A stretch of DNA of 64,000 nt, taken from contig JAIYCG010000012.1 in assembly GCA_027488115.1 (NCBI GenBank), forward strand, positions 1 to 64,000, in the 5' to 3' direction. Positions within the stretch are counted from its first letter, which is position 1. Every line of letters begins with the position of its first letter. Shown here in pieces: positions 1 through 9,535 of the stretch. A program made the translations under genes and the position numbers. The DNA is from Comamonadaceae bacterium. GTDB lineage: Bacteria > Pseudomonadota > Gammaproteobacteria > Burkholderiales > Burkholderiaceae_C. Under the pieces are notes generated by a model. It was given only the letters and a program-made list of their open reading frames with translations, was not told the origin of the DNA and made no database searches.

Positions 1-5
1 CCGTC

Positions 6-1364
6 TCAAACGTAAGCGGGGACCATGCAGGTCTTGTGCTCAACGTGGTACTCAAATTCGTGACGGAAATGTTTGATCATTCCGCGCACAGGCATGGCGG
101 CGGCATCACCCAAAGCGCAGATGGTGCGGCCTTGAATGTTGTCTGCCACCGAGTTCAAGAGGTCGAGGTCGCTTGCGCGGCCTTGGCCATTTTCAATTCT
201 GTCAACCATGCGCCACAACCAACCCGTGCCTTCACGGCAAGGGGTGCACTGGCCACATGATTCGTGGGAGTAGAAATAAGACAAACGCTGCAAAGACTTA
301 ACCATACAACGTGTGTCATCCATGACGATGACCGCGCCAGAACCGAGCATGGAGCCCGCCTTGGCAATCGAGTCATAGTCCATGGTGATGTCCATCATGA
401 TGTTGGCAGGCAACACAGGCGCTGAGGAGCCGCCAGGAATAACCGCTTTCAAATTGCGACCCCCGCGCATGCCGCCCGCCAACTCCAAGAGTTTGGCAAA
501 GGGCGTGCCCAAAGGAATTTCGTAGTTGCCAGGCCGCTCAACGTCGCCACTGATTGAAAAGATTTTGGTGCCGCCGTTATTGGGTTTGCCACATTCCAAA
601 TACGCCTGACCGCCATTGCGAATGATCCAAGGGACCGCTGCAAAGGTTTCAGTATTGTTGATGGTAGTGGGTTTGCCATACAAACCGAAGCTTGCAGGGA
701 ACGGAGGCTTGAAGCGGGGTTGGCCTTTTTTGCCTTCCAAAGATTCCAGCAAAGCCGTTTCTTCGCCGCAAATGTATGCACCAAAACCATGGGACGCATG
801 CAACTGGAAGTTGAAGTTGCTGCCCATGATCTTGTCACCCAAGTAGCCTGCTGCGCGGGCTTCTTCAAGAGCTGCTTCAAAGCGCTCATAGGTCTGGAAA
901 ATTTCGCCATGGATGTAGTTGTAACCCACATTGATGCCCATGGCATAAGCTGCAATGGCCATGCCTTCAATCACGATGTGCGGATTGAATTGCATGATGT
1001 CGCGGTCTTTGCAAGTGCCAGGCTCGCCTTCATCTGAGTTGCAAACCAGATATTTTTGGCCAGGGAACTGGCGGGGCATGAAGCTCCACTTCAGACCTGT
1101 AGGAAAACCGGCACCACCACGACCGCGCAAAGCAGACTCTTTGACCATGGCGATGACTTGGTCTTGCGTGAGACCTTCGCCGCCGTCTTGGCCCAAAATT
1201 TTGCGCAAGGCCGAGTAGCCACCGCGAGCTTCGTAGTCTTTCAAACCCCAGTTTTTGCCATTCAAGCCTGACAAAATTTGCGGGTTGATGTGACGCTCGT
1301 GGAATGAAGTTTCTAAGCCTGTGGCCGCAAAACGCGACAACAACTGATTCAGATCAGCGCTCAT
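6..1364 (-). CDS. nuoF: NADH-quinone oxidoreductase subunit F
   Basis: This 452-residue protein is the NADH-oxidising subunit of respiratory complex I. It binds NADH, FMN and one 4Fe-4S cluster (N3) on the cytoplasmic arm. The glycine-rich NADH loop [10 protein letters not shown] lies at residues 81-90, and the FMN-site segment [13 protein letters not shown] follows at about 109-121. The N3 cluster ligands are visible as C370, C373 and C376 in [12 protein letters not shown], plus C416. The length is normal for the family. The start overlaps the nuoE stop by 4 nt, so the two are translationally coupled. The stop codon is at the left edge of the window, so the expected next gene, nuoG, is outside. 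Identification is secure. Confidence 0.98.
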   Translation of the reverse strand: MSADLNQLLSRFAATGLETSFHERHINPQILSGLNGKNWGLKDYEARGGYSALRKILGQDGGEGLTQDQVIAMVKESALRGRGGAGFPTGLKWSFMPRQFPGQKYLVCNSDEGEPGTCKDRDIMQFNPHIVIEGMAIAAYAMGINVGYNYIHGEIFQTYERFEAALEEARAAGYLGDKIMGSNFNFQLHASHGFGAYICGEETALLESLEGKKGQPRFKPPFPASFGLYGKPTTINNTETFAAVPWIIRNGGQAYLECGKPNNGGTKIFSISGDVERPGNYEIPLGTPFAKLLELAGGMRGGRNLKAVIPGGSSAPVLPANIMMDITMDYDSIAKAGSMLGSGAVIVMDDTRCMVKSLQRLSYFYSHESCGQCTPCREGTGWLWRMVDRIENGQGRASDLDLLNSVADNIQGRTICALGDAAAMPVRGMIKHFRHEFEYHVEHKTCMVPAYV

Positions 1365-1852
1365 GCTGCGCCTCCAGATTTTTGCAAGGTTTCGATCAAC
1401 TCATCGAGCTTTTCGTTGCTCATGAAGCTGCACATGGTGCGGTCGTTGACCAGCAACACAGGCGCATCGGCGCAGGCACCTTGGCATTCGCTGGGTTGCA
1501 AAGTAATGAGGCCGTCAGCCGTTGTTTCACCAGACTGAATGCCCAAGCGCTTCTGCAGGTGGGCCATGGCTTGTTGACCACCTCGCAATTGACAAGGCAG
1601 ATTGGTACAAACGTTCAGTTTGAACTTTCCCAATTTTTGCTGGTTGTACATGTTGTAAAAAGTAGTGACTTCATGCACTGCCATGGGCGCCATGCCCAGG
1701 TAGTCGGCCACTGCTTTTTCGCTCTCGGGGCTGACCCAGCCGAGCTCTTGTTGCACGATGGACAAGCATGCCATGACAGCAGATTGCTTTTGATCGGCAG
1801 GGAATTTGGTCACTTCGCGAGCGAAGCGGGCTTTGGTCGCATCAGAGATCAT
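1361..1852 (-). CDS. nuoE: NADH-quinone oxidoreductase subunit E
   Basis: This 163-residue protein is the 24-kDa thioredoxin-like subunit of complex I, which carries the off-pathway 2Fe-2S cluster N1a next to NuoF. The four expected ligands are present: C82 and C87 in CTNLPC, and C123 and C127 in CQGAC. The N-terminal helical part covers about residues 1-75. The gene overlaps nuoD upstream and nuoF downstream by 4 nt each, which is typical for a tightly coupled nuo operon. Length and ligands match the family and nothing is unusual. Confidence 0.97.
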   Translation of the reverse strand: MISDATKARFAREVTKFPADQKQSAVMACLSIVQQELGWVSPESEKAVADYLGMAPMAVHEVTTFYNMYNQQKLGKFKLNVCTNLPCQLRGGQQAMAHLQKRLGIQSGETTADGLITLQPSECQGACADAPVLLVNDRTMCSFMSNEKLDELIETLQKSGGAA

Positions 1853-3102
1853 CGGTCAATCTCTCCAAACACAATGTCCATGGTTCCAATGATGGCCACT
1901 GCGTCGGCCAGCATGTGGCCACGGGCCATCTCATCAAGGGTCGCCAAGTGGGCATAGCCCGGGGCACGGATTTTTAAACGGTAGGGCTTGTTGGCGCCAT
2001 CGCTCACGATGTAAATACCAAACTCACCTTTGGGATGCTCAACGGATGCATAGGCTTGACCTTCGGGTACATGAAAACCTTCTGTGAAAAGTTTGAAGTG
2101 ATGAATCAAACCTTCCATGTTGGTCTTCATGGCTTCCCGCGCGGGCGGTGCAATTTTGTGATTGTCTGTGATGACGGGTCCAGGGTTGGCTCGCAGCCAC
2201 TTGATGCATTGCTGAATGATGCGATTGGACTCACGCATTTCTTGCATGCGAACCAAGTAGCGGTCGTAGCTGTCACCGGTTTTGCCAACCGGCACATCAA
2301 ATTCGATTTCCGAATACACATCGTAGGGCTGGGTTTTGCGCAAATCCCAAGCCACGCCAGAGCCGCGCAACATAGGCCCTGTCATCCCCAAATTCAAGGC
2401 TCTCTCGGCCGATACAACGCCAACGCCCACAGTACGCTGCTTCCATATTCGATTTTCAGTGAGCAAGGTTTCGTATTCATCAACACACAATGGGAATCGG
2501 TGGGTGAAATCTTCGATGAAGTCGAGCAAGGAGCCTTGGCGATTGACGTTCAATTCTGCAATGGCTTTGGCATTGCGAACTTTGTTGGCTTGGTACTGTG
2601 GCATGGTGTCTGGCAAATCGCGGTAGACACCACCAGGACGGAAATAAGCCGCATGCATTCGGGCACCCGAGACAGCTTCGTACATATCGAACAGGTCCTC
2701 ACGCTCTCTAAATGCATAAATGAGAACTGTAGAGCTTCCGCAATCGTTGGCGTGTGAACCCAACCACATGAGGTGGTTGAGCAAACGTGTGATTTCAGAG
2801 AACATGACGCGGATGTATTGCGCCCGCTTGGGCACTTCAAGGCAAAGCAATTTTTCTATGGCCAAACAGTAAGCATGCTCGTTGGCCATCATGGACACAT
2901 AGTCCAGACGATCCATGTAAGGCAATGATTGAATGTAGGTCTTGGTTTCGGCCAACTTTTCGGTGGCTCTGTGCAAGAGCCCAATGTGAGGGTCGGCGCG
3001 TTGCACGACCTCGCCATCGAGCTCTAGAACCAATCGAAGAACGCCGTGGGCCGCAGGGTGCTGAGGACCAAAGTTCAAGGTGTAGTTTTTAATTTCTGCC
3101 AT
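1849..3102 (-). CDS. nuoD: NADH-quinone oxidoreductase subunit D
   Basis: This 417-residue protein is the 49-kDa subunit of complex I, which forms the quinone-reaction cavity together with NuoB. The N-terminus contains the conserved [14 protein letters not shown] segment, with the loop histidine involved in quinone binding. The C-terminus ends in [10 protein letters not shown], as family members do. NuoC and NuoD are separate genes here, unlike the NuoCD fusion of enterobacteria. The gene begins 26 nt after the nuoC stop and overlaps nuoE by 4 nt. Confidence 0.98.
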   Translation of the reverse strand: MAEIKNYTLNFGPQHPAAHGVLRLVLELDGEVVQRADPHIGLLHRATEKLAETKTYIQSLPYMDRLDYVSMMANEHAYCLAIEKLLCLEVPKRAQYIRVMFSEITRLLNHLMWLGSHANDCGSSTVLIYAFREREDLFDMYEAVSGARMHAAYFRPGGVYRDLPDTMPQYQANKVRNAKAIAELNVNRQGSLLDFIEDFTHRFPLCVDEYETLLTENRIWKQRTVGVGVVSAERALNLGMTGPMLRGSGVAWDLRKTQPYDVYSEIEFDVPVGKTGDSYDRYLVRMQEMRESNRIIQQCIKWLRANPGPVITDNHKIAPPAREAMKTNMEGLIHHFKLFTEGFHVPEGQAYASVEHPKGEFGIYIVSDGANKPYRLKIRAPGYAHLATLDEMARGHMLADAVAIIGTMDIVFGEIDR

Positions 3103-3128
3103 GTTGCTTCACACCAGCGCTAAGGCGC

Positions 3129-3734
3129 TTAGTGCAGACCTCCGTATTTTTCTTCGCGGATGATACGGGGGGTGATTTCACGTGGCTCTATGGAGACAGG
3201 CTCGTAAATGACACGTGCACGCTCAGCGTCATAGCGCATTTCGACATGACCTGAGATAGGGAAATCTTTGCGGAAAGGATGCCCAATGAAGCCATAGTCT
3301 GTCAGGATGCGCCGTAAATCTTGATGCCCCTCGAACACAATGCCATACAAGTCAAAAGCTTCGCGCTCATACCAGTTGGCCGAGTTCCACAAAAAGTTAA
3401 CGGAGCTGACCAAAGGCAAGTCGTCATCGGGGCAGAGAACCATGACCCGGACCCGCTGGTTCAAGCTCACAGACAACAAGTGAACCACAATGCCAAATCG
3501 GGGGCCTTCTGTGCCGACCTCGCCGTAGGTTGAGTAGTCCATGCCGCAAAGATCGAGCAGCTGCTCGAATTGACAAACAGGCGCATCGCGCAAAGTTTGC
3601 ATCACGCTCACATAGTTGGAGGCCGCCACTTTGACTGTCACTTCACCCAAAGCGAGTGTCACTTCGGAAACATGATCACCTAAAACTTGAATCAGGTTCA
3701 GCTGTAATTGTTCGGGATGGATCGAAAAAGTCAT
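3129..3734 (-). CDS. nuoC: NADH-quinone oxidoreductase subunit C
   Basis: This 201-residue protein is the 30-kDa peripheral-arm subunit of complex I. The signature [19 protein letters not shown] is visible in the C-terminal third. The open frame extends upstream to about 3965, but the extra 77 residues only shadow nuoB. The ATG at 3734 (MTFSIHPEQ) starts 10 nt after the nuoB stop and gives the usual family length, so I chose it. It sits between nuoB and nuoD in the normal order. Confidence 0.96.
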   Translation of the reverse strand: MTFSIHPEQLQLNLIQVLGDHVSEVTLALGEVTVKVAASNYVSVMQTLRDAPVCQFEQLLDLCGMDYSTYGEVGTEGPRFGIVVHLLSVSLNQRVRVMVLCPDDDLPLVSSVNFLWNSANWYEREAFDLYGIVFEGHQDLRRILTDYGFIGHPFRKDFPISGHVEMRYDAERARVIYEPVSIEPREITPRIIREEKYGGLH

Positions 3735-3744
3735 TTTGATTCTT

Positions 3745-4224
3745 TCAAACCCGAGCAATGGTATTGGTTCGGCGAATTTTTTGCTGCAACTGAATGATGC
3801 CGTAAATGAGCGCCTCAGCAGTTGGCGGGCAACCTGGCACATACACATCAACAGGCACAATGCGATCGCATCCCCTGACCACTGAATAGCTGTAGTGGTA
3901 ATAACCGCCACCATTGGCACAAGAGCCCATGGAGATGACCCAACGTGGCTCTGACATCTGGTCATACACCTTGCGCAATGCAGGTGCCATTTTGTTGGTC
4001 AGGGTACCCGCAACGATCATTAAATCGCTTTGACGAGGGCTGGCGCGAAAAACTTCAGCACCGAAGCGAGCCAAGTCGTAACGCGCTGTGGCTGCATGCA
4101 TCATTTCGACTGCACAACAGGCCAAACCAAAAGTCATGGGCCACAAAGAACCCGTTTTAGCCCAATTGACCACAGAGTCGTAACTCGTAGTAATGAAGCC
4201 TTCTTTCATCACGCCTTCAATCAT
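3745..4224 (-). CDS. nuoB: NADH-quinone oxidoreductase subunit B
   Basis: This 159-residue protein holds the terminal 4Fe-4S cluster N2 of complex I, which passes electrons to quinone. The N2 ligands are all visible: the adjacent C36 and C37 in [10 protein letters not shown]102 in MGSCANGGG and C132 in VPGCPPTAE. It has normal length and lies between nuoA and nuoC in the standard order. The gap to nuoA is 63 nt. Confidence 0.98.
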   Translation of the reverse strand: MIEGVMKEGFITTSYDSVVNWAKTGSLWPMTFGLACCAVEMMHAATARYDLARFGAEVFRASPRQSDLMIVAGTLTNKMAPALRKVYDQMSEPRWVISMGSCANGGGYYHYSYSVVRGCDRIVPVDVYVPGCPPTAEALIYGIIQLQQKIRRTNTIARV

Positions 4225-4287
4225 TGTTCACGTCCTTGTTGAAGCAGACATTCATTTGAAAATTTTCGGAAAAACACGGTCTGGGAA

Positions 4288-4650
4288 TCATTCCCAATCG
4301 AGCGCGCCCTTTTTCCATTCGTACACAAAGCCCACCACCAGAATACTCAAGAAAATAACAACTGCCACGAAACCGGCCACGCCCACTTCTTTGAGCGCTA
4401 CAGCCCATGGGAACAGAAACGCAATTTCAAGGTCAAACAAAATGAACAAGATGGCAACCAAATAGTAGCGAACGTCAAATTTCATGCGCGCATCTTCGAA
4501 AGCTTCGAAACCGCATTCGTAGGGAGAGTTTTTGGCAGCGTCGGGGCGATTAGGGCCAAGAATGTAGCCTAAGACTTGGGGGATGACACCGATGGCCAAG
4601 CCTACCAAAATGAACAACAAGATAGGAAGGTATTGGTCGAGATTGATCAT
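4288..4650 (-). CDS. nuoA: NADH-quinone oxidoreductase subunit A
   Basis: This 120-residue membrane subunit of complex I sits at the junction of the arms. Three transmembrane segments are evident at about residues 8-28, 63-83 and 88-110. The conserved acidic loop [19 protein letters not shown] lies between the first two. It is the first nuo gene of the operon and lies just downstream of a strong hairpin and a tRNA-Leu gene, an order seen in many betaproteobacteria. Confidence 0.97.
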   Translation of the reverse strand: MINLDQYLPILLFILVGLAIGVIPQVLGYILGPNRPDAAKNSPYECGFEAFEDARMKFDVRYYLVAILFILFDLEIAFLFPWAVALKEVGVAGFVAVVIFLSILVVGFVYEWKKGALDWE

Positions 4651-4668
4651 GGACTTCTAATCGTTGGT

Positions 4669-4698
4669 GAGACGCTGAATGCCGACATTCAGCGTCTC
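4669..4698 (-). other. Perfect 12-bp hairpin between tRNA-Leu and nuoA
   Basis: The 12-nt arms 4669-4680 and 4687-4698 are perfect inverted repeats around a 6-nt loop. The element lies 5 nt past the encoded CCA of the tRNA and 18 nt before the nuoA start. No T-run follows it on the minus strand, so a rho-independent terminator is unlikely. A processing or 3'-end-protecting hairpin that separates the tRNA from the nuo mRNA is more plausible (inference). Confidence 0.6.
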
Positions 4699-4703
4699 AG
4701 AGT

Positions 4704-4788
4704 TGGTGCCGTCGGCGAGACTCGAACTCGCACAGCTTTCGCCACTACCCCCTCAAGATAGCGTGTCTACCAATTTCACCACGACGGC
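4704..4788 (-). tRNA. tRNA-Leu (anticodon GAG)
   Basis: The 85-nt gene folds as a class II tRNA. The acceptor stem GCCGTCG pairs with CGACGGC. The anticodon arm CTATC-TTGAGGG-GGTAG places GAG as the anticodon, followed by a long variable arm typical of tRNA-Leu. The T-arm is GCGAG-TTCGAGT-CTCGC, and the discriminator A is followed by an encoded CCA at 4704-4706. It lies between secG and nuoA on the same strand, so it is probably processed from a longer transcript. Confidence 0.97.
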
Positions 4789-4936
4789 GGTTTTTTGTTC
4801 CAATGGCATGAGGCTTCCACAGATGGATTTTTAGCTCTCAGAACAGCAGGTAGTTTACCCCCAAACCGACACATTCTGTGGAGCTAAACATCAAAATTTG
4901 GGACGCAAATCAAGAAGTTGAGGCAGGCAAGAATGC

Positions 4937-5320
4937 TTACTTAGAACTTGCAGGTGGCGAAGTGTTTGTGACAGGCGTGTTACCAGGAATTTGAGAGGCC
5001 GTGCTGTTGTCGACTGGTGATGGCTTTGCAGCGGGTGCCAGAACCGATGTACCTTCCAAAACGCTGCCAGAAGAAGCAGGTCGAAGATTACCAAAATAAG
5101 CCAACATCAAAGTGCTCACAAAAAATACAGCAGCCAAAACGGCCGTGGTACGGGAAAGGAAATTAGCGCCACCGGAGGCGCCAAACAAACTGCCTGAACT
5201 GCCGCTGCCAAAGGCCGCACCCATGTCAGCGCCTTTGCCATGTTGAACCAAAATCAAACCAATCATGGCCAAGGCCGACAACATCTGTACAGCCAAAATT
5301 ACGGTGATCATTGCATTCAT
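4937..5320 (-). CDS. secG: Preprotein translocase subunit SecG
   Basis: This 127-residue protein is the small accessory subunit of the SecYEG channel. Two transmembrane segments are seen at about residues 3-22 and 52-72, joined by a Gly/Ser-rich loop with the family motif GKGADMGAAFGSGSSGSLFG. The C-terminal tail is rich in Ser, Pro and Thr and low in complexity, as in other betaproteobacterial SecG proteins. The ATG at 5320 follows a good GGAG ribosome site; a TTG 12 nt upstream is less likely. It lies directly downstream of tpiA, a conserved pairing. Confidence 0.95.
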   Translation of the reverse strand: MNAMITVILAVQMLSALAMIGLILVQHGKGADMGAAFGSGSSGSLFGASGGANFLSRTTAVLAAVFFVSTLMLAYFGNLRPASSGSVLEGTSVLAPAAKPSPVDNSTASQIPGNTPVTNTSPPASSK

Positions 5321-5366
5321 GCTTCTCTCCAAATCAAAATATCAAGTGTCAAAAGTTCAGCCCACT

Positions 5367-6122
5367 CTAAGCGGTCGTTGAACCTGCAGCCATGATGGCC
5401 AAAAAGTCTGTTGCCTTGAGGGCGGCACCGCCAATCAAGCCACCATCAATATCGGGTTGTACCAGCAATTGTGCGGCGTTGGCGGCATTCATGCTACCGC
5501 CGTACAAAATAGAAATCCGGTCTGAATTCGACGTGGCAGCCTTGAGTTGTGCACGCAGGACTGCGTGAACTTCTTGCGCCTGCTCTGGCGACGCGGTACG
5601 ACCTGTGCCAATGGCCCAAACGGGCTCATAGGCCACCACAATTTCGCTGATGCAATGACCGTTGGTGTGAATCACAGCTGCCAATTGGCGCTTGACCACC
5701 TCTTCGGTTTTGCCCGCTTCACGATCTGCCAAGGTCTCGCCTACACACACAATGGGTGTGATGCCTGCAGACAAAGCGCGCTGAGCTTTGAGCGCCACTG
5801 TGGCATCAGACTCCGAATGGTATTGACGACGCTCAGAATGACCCACGATGGCATAGCGCACAGCAAAATCTTTGAGCATGTCAGCAGAGATTTCGCCGGT
5901 GAAGGCACCCACCTCTTGCGCTGACACGTCTTGTGAACCCAAAGCAATGAGAGATTGACCTGCAAGAAGCGCTTGCACCTGCGCCAGGTAGGCGGCAGGC
6001 ACGCAGACGGCGGCTTGGCAGTTCATGCCTTTGCCACCTTCCATCACTGCTTGCAACAAAGAAGCGTTGGCAGCCAAACTGCCATTCATCTTCCAATTAC
6101 CCGCAATGAGTTTTTGCTTCAT
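5367..6122 (-). CDS. tpiA: Triosephosphate isomerase
   Basis: This 251-residue TIM-barrel enzyme interconverts dihydroxyacetone phosphate and glyceraldehyde 3-phosphate in the cytoplasm. The active-site residues are visible: N9 and K11 in GNWKMNG, H95 in IVGHSERR and E166 in [11 protein letters not shown]. The phosphate-binding [10 protein letters not shown] and [10 protein letters not shown] segments are near the C-terminus. The gene starts 28 nt after pnp and precedes secG. Confidence 0.98.
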   Translation of the reverse strand: MKQKLIAGNWKMNGSLAANASLLQAVMEGGKGMNCQAAVCVPAAYLAQVQALLAGQSLIALGSQDVSAQEVGAFTGEISADMLKDFAVRYAIVGHSERRQYHSESDATVALKAQRALSAGITPIVCVGETLADREAGKTEEVVKRQLAAVIHTNGHCISEIVVAYEPVWAIGTGRTASPEQAQEVHAVLRAQLKAATSNSDRISILYGGSMNAANAAQLLVQPDIDGGLIGGAALKATDFLAIMAAGSTTA

Positions 6123-6150
6123 GGTCGATTCTCAAAACCTTCAGGCTTGG

Positions 6151-8268
6151 TTACTCTGACTGCGATGGTGTAGCAGGACGATCGATCAGGGCTTTCATAG
6201 ACAACTTCACACGGCCTTTTTCATCGGTCTCGAGCACTTTGACTTTGACGATCTGACCTTCTTGCAAATAGTCAGACACTTTCTCAACGCGCTCATGTGC
6301 AATTTGGCTGATGTGCAACAAACCATCTTTGCCAGGCAACAAGTTGATCAAAGCACCGAAGTCCAAAAGCTTGGTCACAGGGCCTTCGTACACTTTGCCG
6401 ATTTCAACTTCGGCCGTGATCTGCTCAATGCGGCGCTTGGCTTCGTCGGCCTTGGCACCGTCGGTGGCAGCGATGGTGATCGTGCCGTCTTCACTGATGT
6501 TGATTTGTGTGCCAGTTTCTTCGGTCAACGCACGGATGGTGGCGCCGCCCTTGCCGATCACATCACGAATTTTCTCGGGATTGATCTTCATGGTGAAGAG
6601 CTTAGGTGCGAAGTTGGACACTTCGGTTTTGGCTTCGCTCATAGCATCTTGCATCTTGCCCAAGATGTGCATGCGTGCTTCTTTGGCTTGTGCCAAGGCC
6701 ACTTGCATGATCTCTTTGGTAATGCCTTGGATTTTGATGTCCATCTGCAAAGCAGTGACGCCGTTGGTGGTACCGGCCACTTTGAAGTCCATGTCACCGA
6801 GGTGATCTTCGTCGCCCAAGATGTCGGTCAACACGGCAAAGCGGTTGGCATCTTTGATCAAGCCCATGGCAATACCTGCCACATGCGCTTTCATCGGCAC
6901 GCCTGCGTCCATCAAGGACAAGCAGCCACCGCACACAGACGCCATGGAGGAAGAGCCGTTGGACTCTGTAATTTCAGAAACCACACGCATGGTGTAGGGG
7001 AACTCTTCTTTGGTGGGCAACACAGCGGCCAAAGCACGCTTGGCCAAACGGCCGTGACCAATTTCACGACGCTTTGTAGAACCCATGCGGCCCACTTCGC
7101 CTGTGGCAAAGGGAGGCATGTTGTAGTGCAACATGAAGCGGTCTTCGTATTCACCGGCCAATGCGTCAATGCGTTGTGCATCGCGCTCTGTGCCCAAAGT
7201 AGCGATCACCAAAGCTTGTGTTTCGCCGCGTGTGAACAAGGTAGAACCGTGTGTGCGTGGCAACACAGAGTTGCGAATTTCGATCGGACGAACGGTGCGT
7301 GTGTCGCGGCCATCGATGCGGGGCTCGCCTGCCAAGATTTGGCTGCGAACGATGTTGGCCTCGATGTCAAACAACATGCCTTCCACTTTGACGCTGTCAA
7401 ACTCAACGCCTTCAGCCTTCAGGCCTTCCATGGTGGCAGCGTAGGTTTCGCGGCAAGCTTGTGTGCGGCTTTGTTTGTTGCGGATTTGGTAAGCAGCGCG
7501 CAGTTTTTCTTCAGCGTGTGCTTTGACTTTGGCAATGAGGCCCTCGTCTTTGGCGGGTGCCGTCCAATCCCAAGCGGGTTTGCCAGCGTCGCGCACCAAT
7601 TCGTGAATGGCGTTGATCGCAATGTTGCCTTGCTCATGGCCAAACACCACAGCACCCAACATGATCTCTTCAGACAATTGCTGGGCTTCAGATTCCACCA
7701 TCAACACGGCTGATTCTGTACCGGCAACCACGAGGTCCATCTGGCTGTCTTGACGTTGTGTTTGACCTGGGTTCAACACGTATTCGCCGTTGATGTAACC
7801 CACGCGGGCTGCGCCGATGGGGCCATTGAAAGGCACGCCAGAGATAGACAATGCAGCGCTCACAGCGATCAAAGCGGCGATGTCGGCATCGACTTCAGGG
7901 TTCAAGGAAACGGTGTGAACCACGACGTGCACGTCGTTGTAGAAACCTTCTGGGAACAGAGGGCGAATAGGACGGTCGATCAAGCGGCTGGTAAGGGTTT
8001 CCAATTCGCTGGGCTTGGCTTCACGCTTGAAGAAGCTGCCAGGTATCTTGCCTGCTGCGTAGGCTTTCTCAATGTAGTCCACAGTCAAGGGGAAGAAGTC
8101 TTGACCGGCTTTGGAATTTTTAGAGGCCACCACTGTGGCCAAGACCACGGTGTCTTCAATGTTGACCAGCACAGCGCCGGAAGCTTGGCGTGCAATTTCG
8201 CCGGTTTCCATGATGACCTTGTGTTGGCCCCATTGGAAGGTTTTTGTCACTTTGTTAAAAATGGACAT
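6151..8268 (-). CDS. pnp: Polyribonucleotide nucleotidyltransferase (PNPase)
   Basis: This 705-residue enzyme degrades RNA 3'-to-5' phosphorolytically and can add 3' tails. Two RNase PH-like domains lie at about residues 12-145 and 320-460, separated by a helical linker. A KH domain follows at about 555-610 with the GxxG loop in IGKGGATIR, and then an S1 domain at about 620-690. The ATG at 8268 (MSIFNKVTK) follows a GGAG site and fits the family; an upstream in-frame start at 8298 is less likely. It is downstream of rpsO, as in many proteobacteria, and the leader contains hairpins. Confidence 0.97.
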   Translation of the reverse strand: MSIFNKVTKTFQWGQHKVIMETGEIARQASGAVLVNIEDTVVLATVVASKNSKAGQDFFPLTVDYIEKAYAAGKIPGSFFKREAKPSELETLTSRLIDRPIRPLFPEGFYNDVHVVVHTVSLNPEVDADIAALIAVSAALSISGVPFNGPIGAARVGYINGEYVLNPGQTQRQDSQMDLVVAGTESAVLMVESEAQQLSEEIMLGAVVFGHEQGNIAINAIHELVRDAGKPAWDWTAPAKDEGLIAKVKAHAEEKLRAAYQIRNKQSRTQACRETYAATMEGLKAEGVEFDSVKVEGMLFDIEANIVRSQILAGEPRIDGRDTRTVRPIEIRNSVLPRTHGSTLFTRGETQALVIATLGTERDAQRIDALAGEYEDRFMLHYNMPPFATGEVGRMGSTKRREIGHGRLAKRALAAVLPTKEEFPYTMRVVSEITESNGSSSMASVCGGCLSLMDAGVPMKAHVAGIAMGLIKDANRFAVLTDILGDEDHLGDMDFKVAGTTNGVTALQMDIKIQGITKEIMQVALAQAKEARMHILGKMQDAMSEAKTEVSNFAPKLFTMKINPEKIRDVIGKGGATIRALTEETGTQINISEDGTITIAATDGAKADEAKRRIEQITAEVEIGKVYEGPVTKLLDFGALINLLPGKDGLLHISQIAHERVEKVSDYLQEGQIVKVKVLETDEKGRVKLSMKALIDRPATPSQSE

Positions 8269-8290
8269 GTTCAATAACTCCAGAAAATCA

Positions 8291-8310
8291 CAGTGCAAAC
8301 GGCTGCACTG
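8291..8310 (-). promoter_or_regulatory. Hairpin in the pnp leader, close to the ribosome site
   Basis: The 7-nt arms 8291-8297 and 8304-8310 are perfect inverted repeats around a 6-nt loop, ending about 22 nt before the pnp start. In enterobacteria the pnp leader carries a stem cut by RNase III, through which PNPase represses its own synthesis. A similar role here is an inference from position only. Confidence 0.45.
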
Positions 8311-8344
8311 AAAAGCCTAGATATTTGCAGTCTGAACTCGATGC

Positions 8345-8391
8345 CATTCCATGAATGATCTGCTTAAAAAACACAGATGACTGATGGAATG
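8345..8391 (-). promoter_or_regulatory. Nested stem-loop in the pnp-rpsO intergenic region
   Basis: Outer 8-nt arms at 8345-8352 and 8384-8391 pair perfectly. A second stem inside them pairs 8358-8362 with 8374-8378 around an A-rich loop. Together with the hairpin at 8291-8310 it makes the pnp leader strongly structured. It may be an RNase III-type processing site (inference). Confidence 0.4.
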
Positions 8392-8441
8392 ACACAGCGC
8401 GGGTTCGGTCTGAAAACGTCTTTTTAGAAAATTAAAGTAGA

Positions 8442-8475
8442 AAGCGCCTGAGCTAGCGGGCTAACTCAGGCGCTT
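8442..8475 (-). terminator. Rho-independent terminator or attenuator after rpsO
   Basis: The 11-nt arms 8442-8452 and 8465-8475 are perfect inverted repeats. On the minus strand a T-rich stretch follows. The element begins 18 nt after the rpsO stop and precedes pnp, so it probably ends part of the rpsO transcripts and sets the rpsO:pnp ratio. Confidence 0.75.
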
Positions 8476-8492
8476 GTCATCTTTCGATACGC

Positions 8493-8759
8493 TTATTTGC
8501 GCAGGCCAAGTTTGGCGATCAGTGCAACGTAGCGGTCAGCGTCTTTGGACTTCAGGTAGTCCAACAATTTACGACGGCGGCTCACCATGCGCAACAAACC
8601 GCGGCGACCGTGGTGGTCTTTGGCGTGTGTTTTGAAGTGAGGTGTCAACTCGTTGATGCGAGCTGTGAGCAAAGCCACTTGGACTTCGGGACTGCCAGTG
8701 TCATTGGCAGCGCGGGCATTGGCCTTGACGACCTCAGCCTTGATTGAAGATGCAATCAT
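8493..8759 (-). CDS. rpsO: 30S ribosomal protein S15
   Basis: This 88-residue protein binds 16S rRNA early in assembly of the 30S platform. The family pattern is clear: [17 protein letters not shown] at about residues 20-36, then [25 protein letters not shown]. The ATG at 8759 follows a clear AAGGAAG ribosome site; a 15-residue upstream extension is not supported. S15 of other bacteria represses its own translation through a leader structure, but I did not identify such a fold here. Confidence 0.98.
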   Translation of the reverse strand: MIASSIKAEVVKANARAANDTGSPEVQVALLTARINELTPHFKTHAKDHHGRRGLLRMVSRRRKLLDYLKSKDADRYVALIAKLGLRK

Positions 8760-8902
8760 TTTTCTTCCTTGTTTTCGGCTTTCTGGGTGGGCAGCAAACT
8801 GCACACTTTGAAGAGACGAGGTTTTATAACTTGCGCAAGCGGTTTGGAATCAACTGCTGCGTGCGATCTTCGCGGCGGTCTCCCGCTTGGCAAAGCCTTG
8901 GA

Positions 8903-8931
8903 ATTATAACCATTGGCCCCTTAATTGGGAA
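8903..8931 (-). promoter_or_regulatory. rpsO: Candidate sigma-70 promoter for rpsO
   Basis: On the minus strand a perfect TATAAT (-10, complement of 8903-8908) is preceded by a 17-nt spacer and TTCCCA (-35, complement of 8926-8931, four of six consensus positions). This would give a leader of about 135 nt ahead of rpsO. Confidence 0.5.
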
Positions 8932-9010
8932 CGCTTCCGGGCTTTACTGGCTAAAAAATCAGTACTTTCTAGACCTGTTTGCCCCAAAACCACCTCAAAA
9001 TAAGCCACTT

Positions 9011-9430
9011 ATGGACAAAATCAGAATCGACAAATGGCTTTGGGCGGCCCGTTTTTACAAAACCAGGTCGCTGGCCACAGACGAAATTGGCAAAGGCCGC
9101 GTCGCCATCAATGATCAAACGGTCAAGGCATCCAGAGAGGTTAAAGTAGGCGACATGGTCAGTGCAAGACAAGGCGACGTCACCCGAACCGTCAAAGTTC
9201 TTGGCATCAGCGACCAGCGAGGCGCAGCACCCATCGCCCAAGCTTTGTATGAAGAAACAACTGACAGCCTTCAACTCCGAGAAAAAATCAGCGTTCAACG
9301 ACGCCTGTCTAGGGAACCTGCATTGAGCATTGAGCAGGGCCGACCCACCAAAAGAAATCGCCGCGATTTAGAAAAAGCCAAGCAAGTGGGCTGGAATGAT
9401 CGATGGAGCGCGTCGGTCGATCCAGACTGA
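9011..9430 (+). CDS. hslR: Heat-shock protein Hsp15, ribosome-associated S4-domain protein
   Basis: This 139-residue protein contains an N-terminal S4 RNA-binding domain (about residues 4-65, starting RIDKWLWAARFYKTRS) and a basic C-terminal tail. Hsp15 binds free 50S subunits that carry a stalled nascent chain and helps recycle them. The ATG at 9011 gives the usual Hsp15 length; the longer open frame upstream would add only non-conserved residues. The gene stands alone, divergent from rpsO. Confidence 0.9.
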   Translation: MDKIRIDKWLWAARFYKTRSLATDEIGKGRVAINDQTVKASREVKVGDMVSARQGDVTRTVKVLGISDQRGAAPIAQALYEETTDSLQLREKISVQRRLSREPALSIEQGRPTKRNRRDLEKAKQVGWNDRWSASVDPD

Positions 9431-9535
9431 CGCTTAAGTGCCAGATAAATCTCTTTTCAGGGGTTTTCACCCTCCCCCTGCTTTTGTGCGCCCTCTAAAG
9501 TGTGGAGCGACAGAATCACAAACAGGAGTCATGCT

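Noticed and set aside
3735-3965. N-terminal extension of nuoC
   Set aside because: The extra residues overlap nuoB, are not conserved in NuoC and have no ribosome site; the start at 3734 fits.
6262-7713. 483-codon open frame on the plus strand opposite pnp
   Set aside because: It is the mirror frame of a highly conserved gene; the amino-acid composition (His/Phe/Gly-rich) is that of an antisense reading and pnp explains the region.
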